Shown: positions 53,785 to 62,989 of the stretch, piece by piece | Layout of the letters: the number at the start of each line of letters is the position of its first letter | Numbering within the stretch: position 1 is the stretch's first letter | Assembly (NCBI RefSeq): GCF_004135975.1 | Contig: NZ_CP026538.1 | Coordinates: 2,604,001 to 2,668,000, forward strand | DNA length: 64,000 bases | Direction: 5' to 3' | Source of the DNA: Solidesulfovibrio carbinolicus | GTDB taxonomy: Bacteria; Desulfobacterota; Desulfovibrionia; Desulfovibrionales; Desulfovibrionaceae | Position numbers and translations under genes: made by a program | The notes under the pieces: generated by a model | The model's database searches: none | Seen by the model: only the letters and a program-made list of their open reading frames with translations | Told to the model about the DNA's origin: nothing

Positions 53785-54245
53785 GCGTCGTTCTCGGGAT
53801 CGTCGTCTGCGTCATCGGTAGCGGCGGTATCCGCGGCGTCGGCTGTGCCGGGGGCCGCAGCCTTGGCCGCCGGGGCCAGACGCAGGGCGATGGGCTTGCC
53901 CTCGGACCACAGGCCTTCGAGATTGTAGAAGGAACGCTGGTCGCCCATGAAAATGTTGACCAGCACGTCGTTGAGGTCGAGCAGCACCCACTGGCCGAGG
54001 CGGTAGCCTTCCTGGCCGAGGTAAGAATAGCCGAACTCGCCGCAACGGGCCAGGACGTGGTCGGCCAGGGCCTGGGCCTGCCGGGCGCTGCCGGCCGAGG
54101 CCATGACCATGGCCTCGCAGATGGGGCTCAGGCCTGTAACGTCTACAGCCTGTATTTCCTTGGCTTTCTTTTCGTAGAGCCAGGCAGCGACCTGGGCGGC
54201 CTTGGCGGCGGGAGCGATGTTGGCATCAGCGGATTTGACGGACAT
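53781..54245 (-). CDS. rsfS: Ribosomal silencing factor RsfS
   Basis: 154 aa. AAWLYEKKAKEIQAVDVTGL, VMASAGSARQAQALADHVL and QWVLLDLNDVLVNIFMGDQR are RsfS (Iojap) signatures; the C-terminal about 35 residues are an Ala/Asp-rich extension. RsfS binds uL14 and blocks subunit joining under starvation. GGAGAACC precedes the ATG at 54245. First gene of the run into gpmI. Confidence 0.93.
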   Translation of the reverse strand: MSVKSADANIAPAAKAAQVAAWLYEKKAKEIQAVDVTGLSPICEAMVMASAGSARQAQALADHVLARCGEFGYSYLGQEGYRLGQWVLLDLNDVLVNIFMGDQRSFYNLEGLWSEGKPIALRLAPAAKAAAPGTADAADTAATDDADDDPENDA

Positions 54246-54424
54246 TGGTTCTCCAGAAAAATGACTGAAGCCCGCCGTGGCGGGCAACCCCTACTCCTTA
54301 TGCGATTTGCCGCCGGCCCGCAAATGGAGCGTCCGGCTTTTTCCCGGCCCTCTCTTGACGCGGCCTGCCGCTTTCGGCAGGAATCCCTTTTGGATGCGCT
54401 GACGACGCCATTTGGAGGACGCCC

Positions 54425-55732
54425 ATGATTTTCGACATGGATACCGAAACCCTGCCCCGCGAGGAACTCGAAGCCCTGCAGCTCAAACGGCTGCAAAGCC
54501 TGTGCGAGCGGGTCTACGCCAACGTCGCCTTCTACCGCCGGGCCTTTGACGAAGCCGGCATCAAGCCCGGCGACGTGAAAAGCCTGGCCGACCTGCGCTA
54601 CCTGCCGTTTACCGAAAAGCAGGACATGCGCAACCACTATCCCTTCGGGCTTTTTGCCGTGCCCAAGGACAACGTGGTGCGCATCCACGCCTCTTCCGGC
54701 ACCACCGGCCGGGCCACCGTTGTCGGCTACACCCAGCGCGACGTGAACAACTGGGCCACCATGATGGCCCGTTCGTTCATGGCCGCCGGGGCATCGCGCC
54801 GCGATATCATCCACGTGGCCTACGGCTACGGCCTTTTCACCGGTGGACTCGGCGCCCACTACGGAGCCGAACGCCTGGGCGCCACCACCATCCCCATGTC
54901 CGGCGGCAGCACCCGCCGCCAGGTCATGCTGCTGCGCGACTTCGGGGCCACGGTCCTGTGCTGCACGCCCTCCTACAGCCTGGTGCTCTACGAGGCCGCC
55001 CTGGAATCCGGCATCGATTTCAAGGAGCTGCCCCTGCGCGTGGGCGTGTTCGGAGCCGAGCCCTGGACCGACGAGATGCGCCGTGACATCGAACAAAAAA
55101 TGGGCATCAAGGCCATCGACATCTACGGCCTGTCCGAGATCATGGGACCGGGCGTGGGCATCGAGTGCATCGAGGCCCAAAACGGGGCCCACCTCCAGGA
55201 AGACCATTTCCTGTGCGAGGTCATCGACCCCGTGACCAAGGAGCCGGTTGGGCCGGGCGAGGCCGGCGAACTGGTCATCACCACGCTGACCAAGGAAGCC
55301 CAGCCGCTCATCCGCTACCGCACCCGCGACATCACCCGGCTGGTCAAGACCCCCTGCAAGTGCGGCCGCACTTTTGCCCGGATGCAGCGCGTCCAGGGCC
55401 GCAGCGACGACATGCTCATCATTCGCGGGGTCAACGTGTTCCCCTCCCAGATCGAGAGCATCCTGCTCGAAACCGAGGGCCTCACCCCGCATTACCAGCT
55501 GGTGGTGCGCCGTGAGGGCAATCTTGATACGCTCTCCGTACAGGTCGAGGTCGACGAGAAGATCTTCTCCGACGAGATCAAGGGCCTGCAGCGCCTGGAA
55601 AACAAGATCCAGAAGAACATCAAGGAATTCCTGGGTGTGACCACCCAGGTCAAGCTGGTCGAGCCGCGGGGCATCCAGCGCTCCGAAGGCAAGGCCAAGC
55701 GCATCCTCGACCTGCGCAACGAGGGCAAGTAG
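54425..55732 (+). CDS. Phenylacetate-CoA ligase (PaaK family)
   Basis: 435 aa AMP-forming ligase. [19 protein letters not shown] is the P-loop, [15 protein letters not shown] the A5 motif and [10 protein letters not shown] the A7/A8 region. [20 protein letters not shown] is typical of PaaK. It activates phenylacetate or related aryl acids with CoA. The adjacent ACT-domain gene is a recurring partner in anaerobes, where these ligases act on arylacetates from amino-acid oxidation. TTGGAGGACGCCC precedes the start. Confidence 0.9.
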   Translation: MIFDMDTETLPREELEALQLKRLQSLCERVYANVAFYRRAFDEAGIKPGDVKSLADLRYLPFTEKQDMRNHYPFGLFAVPKDNVVRIHASSGTTGRATVVGYTQRDVNNWATMMARSFMAAGASRRDIIHVAYGYGLFTGGLGAHYGAERLGATTIPMSGGSTRRQVMLLRDFGATVLCCTPSYSLVLYEAALESGIDFKELPLRVGVFGAEPWTDEMRRDIEQKMGIKAIDIYGLSEIMGPGVGIECIEAQNGAHLQEDHFLCEVIDPVTKEPVGPGEAGELVITTLTKEAQPLIRYRTRDITRLVKTPCKCGRTFARMQRVQGRSDDMLIIRGVNVFPSQIESILLETEGLTPHYQLVVRREGNLDTLSVQVEVDEKIFSDEIKGLQRLENKIQKNIKEFLGVTTQVKLVEPRGIQRSEGKAKRILDLRNEGK

Positions 55733-55865
55733 CGCCCGGCGACATTCGGGCAATCGGCGGGGCCATTCGCCGCCAAGGCGAGGACGTCGCCAGTTGGTTT
55801 GACCGCCCGTCGAGGACACGACACGAATAAGGGCAAAGGCCCGTCATCCGGAGGGAACCATCGCC

Positions 55866-56297
55866 ATGAAAGCCGAACAGATTTCCATTTTCCTGGAGAA
55901 CCGGGCCGGCCGCCTGGAAGAAGTGACCCGGGTCCTGGCCGAGGCCGGCATCAGCATCCGCGCCCTGTCCCTGGCCGACACCTCGGACTTCGGCATCCTG
56001 CGCCTCATCGTCAGCGACCACGAAAAAGCCAAGGCGGCGCTCAAGGAAAACGGCTTCACCGTGGGCAGAAACGCCGTGGTGGCCGTGGAGGTTTCGGACA
56101 AGCCCGGCGGCCTGCACGCCATCCTGAGCCTTTTGTGCTCGGGCGGGGTCAACGTGGAATATATGTACGCCTTCGTGCACCAGTGCGAGCGCTCGGCGGT
56201 CATCATCTTCCGCTTCGACCGCACTGATCAGGCCATCGAGCTGTTGCAGAAAAACAACATCACCATCATTCCCGGCGAAAAGCTCTACAGCATCTAA
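55866..56297 (+). CDS. Tandem ACT-domain protein associated with PaaK
   Basis: 143 aa: two ACT domains (about 5-65 and 72-140). The first includes [20 protein letters not shown], the second [23 protein letters not shown] domains bind amino acids, so it may sense aromatic or branched amino acids and modulate the adjacent ligase; that is inference. It ends just before a strong terminator. Confidence 0.83.
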   Translation: MKAEQISIFLENRAGRLEEVTRVLAEAGISIRALSLADTSDFGILRLIVSDHEKAKAALKENGFTVGRNAVVAVEVSDKPGGLHAILSLLCSGGVNVEYMYAFVHQCERSAVIIFRFDRTDQAIELLQKNNITIIPGEKLYSI

Positions 56298-56314
56298 CCG
56301 CCGCAATTGCTGAC

Positions 56315-56350
56315 AAAAGCGCCGCTTCTCGCCGGAAGCGGCGCTTTTTT
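56315..56350 (+). terminator. Intrinsic terminator after the ACT gene
   Basis: AAAAGCGCCGCTTC pairs with GAAGCGGCGCTTTT (14 bp) around TCGCCG, followed by TTATT. It closes the paaK-ACT unit. Confidence 0.85.
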
Positions 56351-56417
56351 ATTCGCCTGAACCGCAACGCCCCCCTGGCAAGCTGTCCGCCCGGACCCTG
56401 CCCGCTTCCGACGCGCC

Positions 56418-56448
56418 TTGACAAAAACCCGTGCTCATGTCCTACACT
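56418..56448 (+). promoter_or_regulatory. Possible sigma-70 promoter for rtcB
   Basis: TTGACA at 56418-56423 and TACACT at 56443-56448 are 19 bases apart, slightly longer than ideal. It lies after the terminator and 50 bases before the rtcB start. Confidence 0.4.
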
Positions 56449-56498
56449 CGGTCACTTGCGGCCGACGCGCCGACACCGGCCCGGCCAAGGACACTTGC

Positions 56499-57923
56499 AT
56501 GGCACGCCTGATCCCCATTAACACCTTTACCTGGGAGCTGCCCCAAACCGGAACCATGCGGGTTCCGGCCGTCTTTTACGGCGACAAGGCGGCGGCCAAG
56601 GCCCTGGAGGCCGACGTTATCAGGCAGCTCGCCAACGTCGCCAGCCTGCCCGGCGTGGTCGGACCGGTGGTCGCCCTGCCCGACGCCCATCCCGGCTTCG
56701 GCTTTCCCATCGGCTGCGTGGCCGCCTTCGATCCCGAGGCCGGCGGCGTGGTCTCGGCCGGCGGCGTGGGCTTCGACATCGCCTGCGGCGTGCGCACCCT
56801 GCTGACCGATCTCTCGGTGGAGGATGTCGCCCCGGCGCGCGACCGGATCGCCGACGCGCTTTTTGCCCGCGTGCCCTGCGGCGTGGGCCAGGGCGGCGCG
56901 CTGCGTCTCTCCGACAAGGACATGGACCGGATGCTGCGCGGCGGCGGGGCCTGGGCCGTTGGCCAGGGCTACGGCGAGGCGGCCGACTTGACCCGCTGCG
57001 AGGAAGGCGGGACCATGGCCGGGGCCGACCCGGGGCAGGTCTCGGCCATGGCCAAGGATCGCCAGCGCGACGAACTCGGCAGCCTGGGTTCGGGCAACCA
57101 TTATCTCGAAGTGCAGTGGGTGGAAGACATCCTCGACCGGGCCTCGGCCGATGCGTATGGCCTGCGCCCGGGCCAGGTCGTGGTCTCGATCCACTGCGGT
57201 TCCCGGGGCCTGGGACATCAGGTCGCAACCGACCACATGGCCGCCATGCGCCGGGCCGCGCCCGGCCACGGCATCGCCCTGCCCGACCCGGACCTGGCCT
57301 GCGCCCCGATAGCTTCGGCCGAAGGCCAAGCCTATCTCGGAGCCATGCGCGCCGCCGTCAACTGCGCCCTGGCCGGCCGGCAGGTCATCACCCACCTCGT
57401 GCGCGAGGTCTTTGGCGAACTGTTTCCCGGCTGCCGACTGCCGCTGTTGTTCGACGTCTCCCACAACACCTGCAAGGCCGAGCGCCACGCCGTAAGCGGC
57501 CGGCCCCGCACGCTCTACGTCCACCGCAAGGGCGCGACCCGGGCCTACGGCCCGGGACAAGCGGACCTGCCCGATTTTTGCCGCAACGTCGGCCAGCCGG
57601 TCATCATCGGCGGCAGCATGGGCACGGCCTCCTACGTGCTGGCCGGGGGAGCCAGGGCGGGGGAATTGTCCTTCGCCTCGGCCTGCCACGGGGCCGGCCG
57701 GGCCATGGGGCGCAAGCAGGCCGCCAAGAGCTTTCCGTCCCGGAAGGTGCTGGCCGAACTTGAGCGCGTCGGCGTGGTCCTTCGGGCCAAAAGCTTCAAG
57801 GGGATTGGCGAAGAGGCTCCGGGAGCCTACAAGGATATCGATGCGGCCGCCGCCGCCGCCCAGGCCCTGGGCCTGGCCGTCAAAACCGCCAGGCTTCGTC
57901 CCCTGGCCTGCATCAAGGGGTGA
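56499..57923 (+). CDS. rtcB: RtcB-family RNA ligase
   Basis: 474 aa. DAHPGFGFPIGCVAAFDPE, GGVGFDIACGVRTLL (metal Cys), LGSGNHYLEVQWVED, SIHCGSRGLGHQV, and SACHGAGRAMGRKQA (guanylylated His) are all conserved. RtcB joins 2',3'-cyclic phosphate and 5'-OH ends using GTP and manganese. No archease, RtcA or RtcR is adjacent. AAGGA lies 9 bases upstream of the ATG at 56499; the longer frame from 56418 is not supported. Confidence 0.92.
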   Translation: MARLIPINTFTWELPQTGTMRVPAVFYGDKAAAKALEADVIRQLANVASLPGVVGPVVALPDAHPGFGFPIGCVAAFDPEAGGVVSAGGVGFDIACGVRTLLTDLSVEDVAPARDRIADALFARVPCGVGQGGALRLSDKDMDRMLRGGGAWAVGQGYGEAADLTRCEEGGTMAGADPGQVSAMAKDRQRDELGSLGSGNHYLEVQWVEDILDRASADAYGLRPGQVVVSIHCGSRGLGHQVATDHMAAMRRAAPGHGIALPDPDLACAPIASAEGQAYLGAMRAAVNCALAGRQVITHLVREVFGELFPGCRLPLLFDVSHNTCKAERHAVSGRPRTLYVHRKGATRAYGPGQADLPDFCRNVGQPVIIGGSMGTASYVLAGGARAGELSFASACHGAGRAMGRKQAAKSFPSRKVLAELERVGVVLRAKSFKGIGEEAPGAYKDIDAAAAAAQALGLAVKTARLRPLACIKG

Positions 57924-57931
57924 CCGCCGCC

Positions 57932-59794
57932 ATGCTTGAAAGCCTCATCCACGAAACCGACGCTCTGGAAACCCTCACCGGCGACGCCTTGTTGCTGGTG
58001 GACCGCGACGGCATCATCCTGCACGCCACGGCCCTGGCTTCGATTTTTTACGGCCTGCCGGCCCCCCAGCTCACCGGCCTGCCCCTGGGCCTTGCCCTCA
58101 ATGACCAGGCAGCCCGGGAAATCTGTCTGCCCGCCACAGGCCGCCCGGCCCTGGTGCGCTGGGAAAACTTGACCGAACACGGCCTTTGCCTGCGCCGGGT
58201 GTTGCTGCGCGACCTCACCCCCCTGCGCACCGCCAAGGTCAAGCTCGACGAAGCCCGCGAGGCGGCCAAGGCTGGAGAGCGGGCCAAAAGCCATTTCCTG
58301 GCCAACATCACCCACGAGATTCGCACGCCCATGATCGGCATCCTGGGCATGACCGAGTTGGCCATGGCCACGGAACTCTCGCCCAAGCAGCGGGAATATC
58401 TGGAGATGGCTCGCCATTCGGCCCAGTCTCTTTTAACCGTCCTCAACGATATCGTGGACTACGCCCGCATTGAGACCGGGGCCTTCGAACTGGCCCGCAC
58501 GCCTTTTTCCCTGCGCGAGACCGTGGAAGAGGTCATCAGCGTCTTTCGCCCCCTGGCCGCCAAAAAAGGCTTGTCGCTCACCTACCGCAGCATCGGGGCC
58601 GTGCCCCAGACCCTGGTCGGCGACCCCAGCCGGCTGCGCCAGGTGCTCATCAACCTCGTTGGCAACGCGGTCAAATTCACCGACGCCGGCAGCGTGATCC
58701 TGGCCGTGGCCCGCATCGGGGGCGGCCAGGCCAATGATCAGGCCCGGCTGCGCTTCGAGGTGCGCGACACCGGCATCGGCATCCCCGGCGACAAGATCAA
58801 GGCGATTTTCGACAGCTTCACCCAGGCCGACGTGTCGCCCGCCCGCCGCTACCAGGGGGCGGGGCTGGGGCTGGCCATCGTGCGCCAGCTCGTGGAAATG
58901 ATGCAGGGTTCCTACAACGTCGCCAGCGAGGAAGGCAAAGGGAGCGTTTTCACCATCGAGGCCGATTTCAGCCTGCCCGTCAGCCTGGAATCCCTGCGCC
59001 CGGCCCGGGAACCGGCCGCGCCGGCCACGGCCCGGCCACTGACGGTCCTTTTGGCCGAGGACAATCCCATCAATCAGATTTACGTGCAGGAACTGCTGGA
59101 AATGGACGGCCACGAGGTGGTGGTGGCCCACACCGGCCGGCGGGCGTTGGAGGCGCTGCGCAAAAAACGCTTCGATGCCGTGCTCATGGACATCCAGATG
59201 CCCGAAATGGACGGCATCGAGGCCACCCGGGCCATCAGGAGCGATGCAAGCGGCGACTTCGATCCGGCCATCCCCATCGTGGCCCTGACCGCCCATGCCC
59301 TCAAGGGCGACCGGGAGACGTTTCTGCGGGCCGGCATGAACGAGTACTTAAGCAAGCCCGTCAGCCCCGCCGACCTGGAAGCGGCCCTTGGCCGGGTCAC
59401 CGGAGCCGCGCCGGCATCCGAACAGCCCCAGGACGCCCCGGCCCAACCGGCCGGCCAGATCCTCGACTGGACCGAGCTTCTGGCCAAGGCCCGGGGCAAC
59501 ACCGGCTTTCTCATGAAGCTTTTCGGGGCCTTCGTGGCCGAACAGCCCGGCAATTTGGCCGCCATGCAAAGCGCCCTGGACGAAAAAGACTTGCCCCATC
59601 TGGCCTTCCTGGCCCATTCGCTGAAAGGCGCGGCCGCCACCATGTGCGCCCCGGCCCTGCGCGACGCCAGCCATGAGCTGGAACGGGCCGCCAGGGCCGG
59701 AGACCAGCCTCGTGCCGCCGAGGCCCTGGACGTCCTGGCCCGGAACCTGGAGACGGTGCTGGCCGCCATGCGCGCCAAGCTTTCGGCGGACTAA
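57932..59794 (+). CDS. Hybrid sensor histidine kinase with receiver and Hpt domains
   Basis: 620 aa, no membrane helix. A PAS-like N-terminus (LLLVDRDGIILHATALASIF) is followed by HisKA with FLANITHEIRTPMIGILGMT. HATPase_c has LINLVGNAVKFTDAG and GAGLGLAIVRQLVEMMQG; a receiver has the Asp in AVLMDIQMPEMDGIEATRAI and the Lys in NEYLSKPVS. The C-terminal Hpt has its His in FLAHSLKGAAATMCAP. It forms a self-contained phosphorelay. AAGGGGTGA lies before the ATG at 57932; a GTG at 57920 overlaps rtcB. Confidence 0.9.
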   Translation: MLESLIHETDALETLTGDALLLVDRDGIILHATALASIFYGLPAPQLTGLPLGLALNDQAAREICLPATGRPALVRWENLTEHGLCLRRVLLRDLTPLRTAKVKLDEAREAAKAGERAKSHFLANITHEIRTPMIGILGMTELAMATELSPKQREYLEMARHSAQSLLTVLNDIVDYARIETGAFELARTPFSLRETVEEVISVFRPLAAKKGLSLTYRSIGAVPQTLVGDPSRLRQVLINLVGNAVKFTDAGSVILAVARIGGGQANDQARLRFEVRDTGIGIPGDKIKAIFDSFTQADVSPARRYQGAGLGLAIVRQLVEMMQGSYNVASEEGKGSVFTIEADFSLPVSLESLRPAREPAAPATARPLTVLLAEDNPINQIYVQELLEMDGHEVVVAHTGRRALEALRKKRFDAVLMDIQMPEMDGIEATRAIRSDASGDFDPAIPIVALTAHALKGDRETFLRAGMNEYLSKPVSPADLEAALGRVTGAAPASEQPQDAPAQPAGQILDWTELLAKARGNTGFLMKLFGAFVAEQPGNLAAMQSALDEKDLPHLAFLAHSLKGAAATMCAPALRDASHELERAARAGDQPRAAEALDVLARNLETVLAAMRAKLSAD

Positions 59795-59901
59795 AACGTC
59801 CGGACAGTCCGCCAGACGACATGGGAAGGCCATGGCGGCCGACCGGTCTGGATGGCGGAGACCGGCGTTCGACCGACTCAGGGGACGGCGGCGGCGTCAG
59901 C

Positions 59902-60492
59902 TTATTTGCTGCACCACAGCTTGACCAGGCGGGCCATTTCCTCGGATTCGATGCAGGGCGCGCCGTAGCGGCCGGCGGCTTCGAGCTGCCGGAAGCCCTC
60001 GTAGAGAATGACCGCCGCAGCCACGGACACGTTTAGGCTTTGCACCATGCCCATCATGGGGATATAGAGCGCTCCGTCCACGTGGGGGGCCAGATCCTCG
60101 TCCACCCCGCTGTGCTCGTTGCCCAAAATGATGGCCGTTTTCGTGGTGAGATCCCACTTCTGCAAGGGCACGGCCGTCTCGGTGAAGCTCGTGGCCACAA
60201 GCCGAAAGCCTTGGCCTTTGAGCACTGCGGCCAGGGAGGCGGCGTCCTTGTGGCGCACGGTCTCCACCCACTTTTTGGCCGACCCCGAGGACTTTTTGCC
60301 CAACGCCGGAAAGGCCGTGTCGGTGTAGAGCAGATGCACCCGGTGGATGCCAAACGCGTCGCAGCTTCGAAGGATCGCCGACACGTTGTGGGGATCGTGA
60401 ATGTTGTTGATGACCAGGGCCAGATCGGTCTGACGCCTGGCCAGGACTTCCTCAATGCGCCTAACCCGGCGCTCGGTGATGCAGTCGCGCAT
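59902..60492 (-). CDS. TrmH-type (SpoU) tRNA 2'-O-methyltransferase
   Basis: 196 aa. The SPOUT knot motifs are present: NNIHDPHNVSAILRSCDAFG, AIILGNEHSGVDEDLAPHVD and IPMMGMVQSLNVSVAAAVIL. They match TrmH, which methylates G18 in tRNA; an rRNA target cannot be excluded, so no symbol is given. The start at 60492 gives the family N-terminus (RRIEEVLARRQTDLALVINN). It is divergent from panB across 55 bases. Confidence 0.85.
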   Translation of the reverse strand: MRDCITERRVRRIEEVLARRQTDLALVINNIHDPHNVSAILRSCDAFGIHRVHLLYTDTAFPALGKKSSGSAKKWVETVRHKDAASLAAVLKGQGFRLVATSFTETAVPLQKWDLTTKTAIILGNEHSGVDEDLAPHVDGALYIPMMGMVQSLNVSVAAAVILYEGFRQLEAAGRYGAPCIESEEMARLVKLWCSK

Positions 60493-60547
60493 GGCCGAGG
60501 CACATAGGCCAATCCGGGTTTCGGCGCAAGAACCAAGGAGTTTCACC

Positions 60548-61414
60548 ATGCCGCGCACCACCGCCCCCGATGTCGCCGCCGCCAAGGGCGTTCGCAAGAT
60601 CGTCATGCTGGCCGCCTATGATTTCACCTCGGCCCGGCTGGCCGAAGCGGCCGGCGTGGACGTGATTCTTGTGGGCGATTCCCTGGCCATGGTGGTCCTT
60701 GGCCACGACGACACGCTCTCGGTCACCATGGAAGAGATGCTCCACCACGTCCGGGCCGTGGCCCGAGGGGCCGGGAGCGCCCTGGTGGTGGCGGACATGC
60801 CCTTTATGTCGTACCAAGCGTCTGTGGAGATGGCCGTGACCAATGCCGGGCGCTTTCTCAAGGAAGGCCGGGCCGGCGCAGTCAAGGTCGAGGGCGGGCG
60901 CGCGATTGCGCCCCAGGTGCGGGCCATGGTCGCCGCTGGCATCCCGGTGCTGGGGCATGTGGGCCTGACCCCCCAGCATGTGGCCGCCCTTGGCGGATTC
61001 AAGGTCCAGTCCAAGACGGCCCAGGCCGCAGCCGAACTGCTCGCCGACGCCATGGCCCTGGCCGAGGCCGGCTGCTTCGCCGTTGTGCTGGAGTGCATCC
61101 CCGCGCCCGTGGCCGCCGCCGTGACCCGGGTCGTGCCCATCCCCACCATTGGCATCGGCGCCGGGCCGGACTGCGACGGACAAGTGCTGGTCTTCCATGA
61201 CGTGCTGGGACTTTACGACCGTATCCGTCCGCGTTTCGTCAAGCAATTCGGCGAATTGGGCGAACAGGCCGTAGCGGCGTTGACGGGCTACGCCGAGGCG
61301 GTTAGAAATTCGGATTTTCCGGGGGAGGAACACAGTTTTTCCATGGCGCCCGAAGCCCAGACCGCTTTCGAGGCACTTCTCACGCCGGATGGGGGCGCTA
61401 AAGACGGGCATTGA
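60548..61414 (+). CDS. panB: 3-methyl-2-oxobutanoate hydroxymethyltransferase
   Basis: 288 aa. MLAAYDFTSARLAEAAGVDV, VGDSLAMVVLGHDDTLSVTM (metal Asp), VKVEGG and PIPTIGIGAGPDCDGQVLVF are PanB signatures. It makes ketopantoate for pantothenate synthesis. AAGGAG lies 9 bases upstream. panC is not in the window. Confidence 0.95.
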   Translation: MPRTTAPDVAAAKGVRKIVMLAAYDFTSARLAEAAGVDVILVGDSLAMVVLGHDDTLSVTMEEMLHHVRAVARGAGSALVVADMPFMSYQASVEMAVTNAGRFLKEGRAGAVKVEGGRAIAPQVRAMVAAGIPVLGHVGLTPQHVAALGGFKVQSKTAQAAAELLADAMALAEAGCFAVVLECIPAPVAAAVTRVVPIPTIGIGAGPDCDGQVLVFHDVLGLYDRIRPRFVKQFGELGEQAVAALTGYAEAVRNSDFPGEEHSFSMAPEAQTAFEALLTPDGGAKDGH

Positions 61415-61472
61415 GCCTGATCCAGCTTTTCTTTTTTGTGGCGCGACGCGTCCACTTTTTTATGAGCAATGC

Positions 61473-62816
61473 ATGAAAAACAAGCAGTATGACGATGACG
61501 TACGTGAATTTATCGCCCTGCAAAATGGCGTGTTTCTCGTTGTCAGCACCGATGCCGTCTTCAACAAAAATCTGCGCAGCACCCTGCTTCGCCATCTCAC
61601 CATCAAAGACGAGTGCGTCCACAACATTGCCGTCACCGAACAAATTCCCAAATATATCAAACAGCTGCGCGCTAAAAACCACAAAGTCGTCGTCTTCATC
61701 GAACGTGAATTAAACGGCCGCAACACGTCCGACGTCATCCGCTACCTGAAAAACGATTACTCCAGCGACCTCTACGTCGTGGTCCTGACCACCGAGGTCG
61801 AGCGGGACAAGCTGGTCCTGCTTCATGAACTTGGCGCGGATAACATCATCACCAAGCCCATTTCAGCCGATACGCTCATTGAAAAAATCGCTTTCACGGT
61901 CAAACCCCGGGGCCAGATCGGCGAACTCATGGACCAGGGCCGGCAATGCCTGGAAATGGGCGACGCCCTGGAAGCGGCCAAGATCGCCAAGCAGGTGCTT
62001 GAAGCCAAGGCCAACAGCCCTTCGGGCCTGCTCCTCATGGGCGACGCGTTGCGGGCGCTTGGCAAGAAGGACGAGGCCCTTCGGGCCTACACCCAGGCCG
62101 AAAAGGGCGCGCGCCTGTTTCTTGATCCCCTCAAGAAGATCGCCGAACTCCACCACGAGGAAGGCAACACCACCGAGGAACTCAAGTTCCTGGAACGTCT
62201 GGACAAGCTCTCGCCGCTCAATGTCGAGCGCAAGGTCGATATCGGCGCGGGCTACGTCAAGCTCGGCGAACCCGAAAAAGCCAAGGCGGCCTTTGACATG
62301 GCCGTGCGCATCGCCACCAAGGAAGCCCTGGACGCCGTCAGCCGGGTCACCCAGTCCATCGCCGCTCGCTGCATGGAATCCGCTCCCGAACTGTCCGAGC
62401 AGTACCTGCGCCAATCGCTTAATACCCGCAAGAACATGCTCGACCGTTCGGACATCGAGACCTTCAACCGCCTGGGGCTGATGCTGCGACGCCAGGGCAA
62501 GTGGCAGGAAGCCATTACGGAATACCGCAAGGCCCTCAAGATTTCCCCCGATGACCCGGGGCTTTATTACAACATCTCGATGGCTTACACCGAGGGCCGC
62601 CAGTACATCGAAGCCTACCAGTTCCTGGACCGGGCCTTGTCGCTCAATCCGGAAATCTGGAAAAACGGCGAAGCCGTGTGCTACAACATCGCTACCGTCT
62701 ACCGTCGCTACGGCAAGAAAGACCCGGCCGTTGATTATCTGAAAAAAGCCCTGGAAATCAATCCGGGCTACGAAAAAGCCAAGGCCCTGCTGTTGGAAAT
62801 GGGAGCCGGGCGCTAA
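61473..62816 (+). CDS. Pseudo-receiver and TPR-repeat protein
   Basis: 447 aa. The first about 140 residues fold like a receiver (VFLVVSTDAVFNKNLRSTLL, VVVLTTEVERDKLVLLHELG, then NIITKPISADTLIEKI) with Thr and Lys retained. The phospho-acceptor position reads VVVFIERELNGR, with Glu/Arg instead of Asp. Residues about 160-445 hold six to seven TPRs (for example FNRLGLMLRRQGKWQEAITE). Likely a phosphorylation-independent scaffold, resembling receiver-TPR proteins of delta-proteobacteria. Codon use is ordinary. Confidence 0.8.
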   Translation: MKNKQYDDDVREFIALQNGVFLVVSTDAVFNKNLRSTLLRHLTIKDECVHNIAVTEQIPKYIKQLRAKNHKVVVFIERELNGRNTSDVIRYLKNDYSSDLYVVVLTTEVERDKLVLLHELGADNIITKPISADTLIEKIAFTVKPRGQIGELMDQGRQCLEMGDALEAAKIAKQVLEAKANSPSGLLLMGDALRALGKKDEALRAYTQAEKGARLFLDPLKKIAELHHEEGNTTEELKFLERLDKLSPLNVERKVDIGAGYVKLGEPEKAKAAFDMAVRIATKEALDAVSRVTQSIAARCMESAPELSEQYLRQSLNTRKNMLDRSDIETFNRLGLMLRRQGKWQEAITEYRKALKISPDDPGLYYNISMAYTEGRQYIEAYQFLDRALSLNPEIWKNGEAVCYNIATVYRRYGKKDPAVDYLKKALEINPGYEKAKALLLEMGAGR

Positions 62817-62989
62817 AGACGGCCGTTTCGTCTCCCCCGGCGGCCCCTTGCGCGAGATTGCCGCCCGAAAGCCACGTCCACGCCGCTTGACGCCATAAGC
62901 GTCAACATCGCGCCCCCGAAACAGCCTAACATCCCCTCCGCGCCCAGTCCCAAGCCCGGCCGGCGGCCAGCATAACCGGAGCCATCCCC

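Noticed and set aside
54143-55819. Minus-strand open frame (558 codons) opposite paaK
   Set aside because: Antisense shadow of a well-supported ligase gene.
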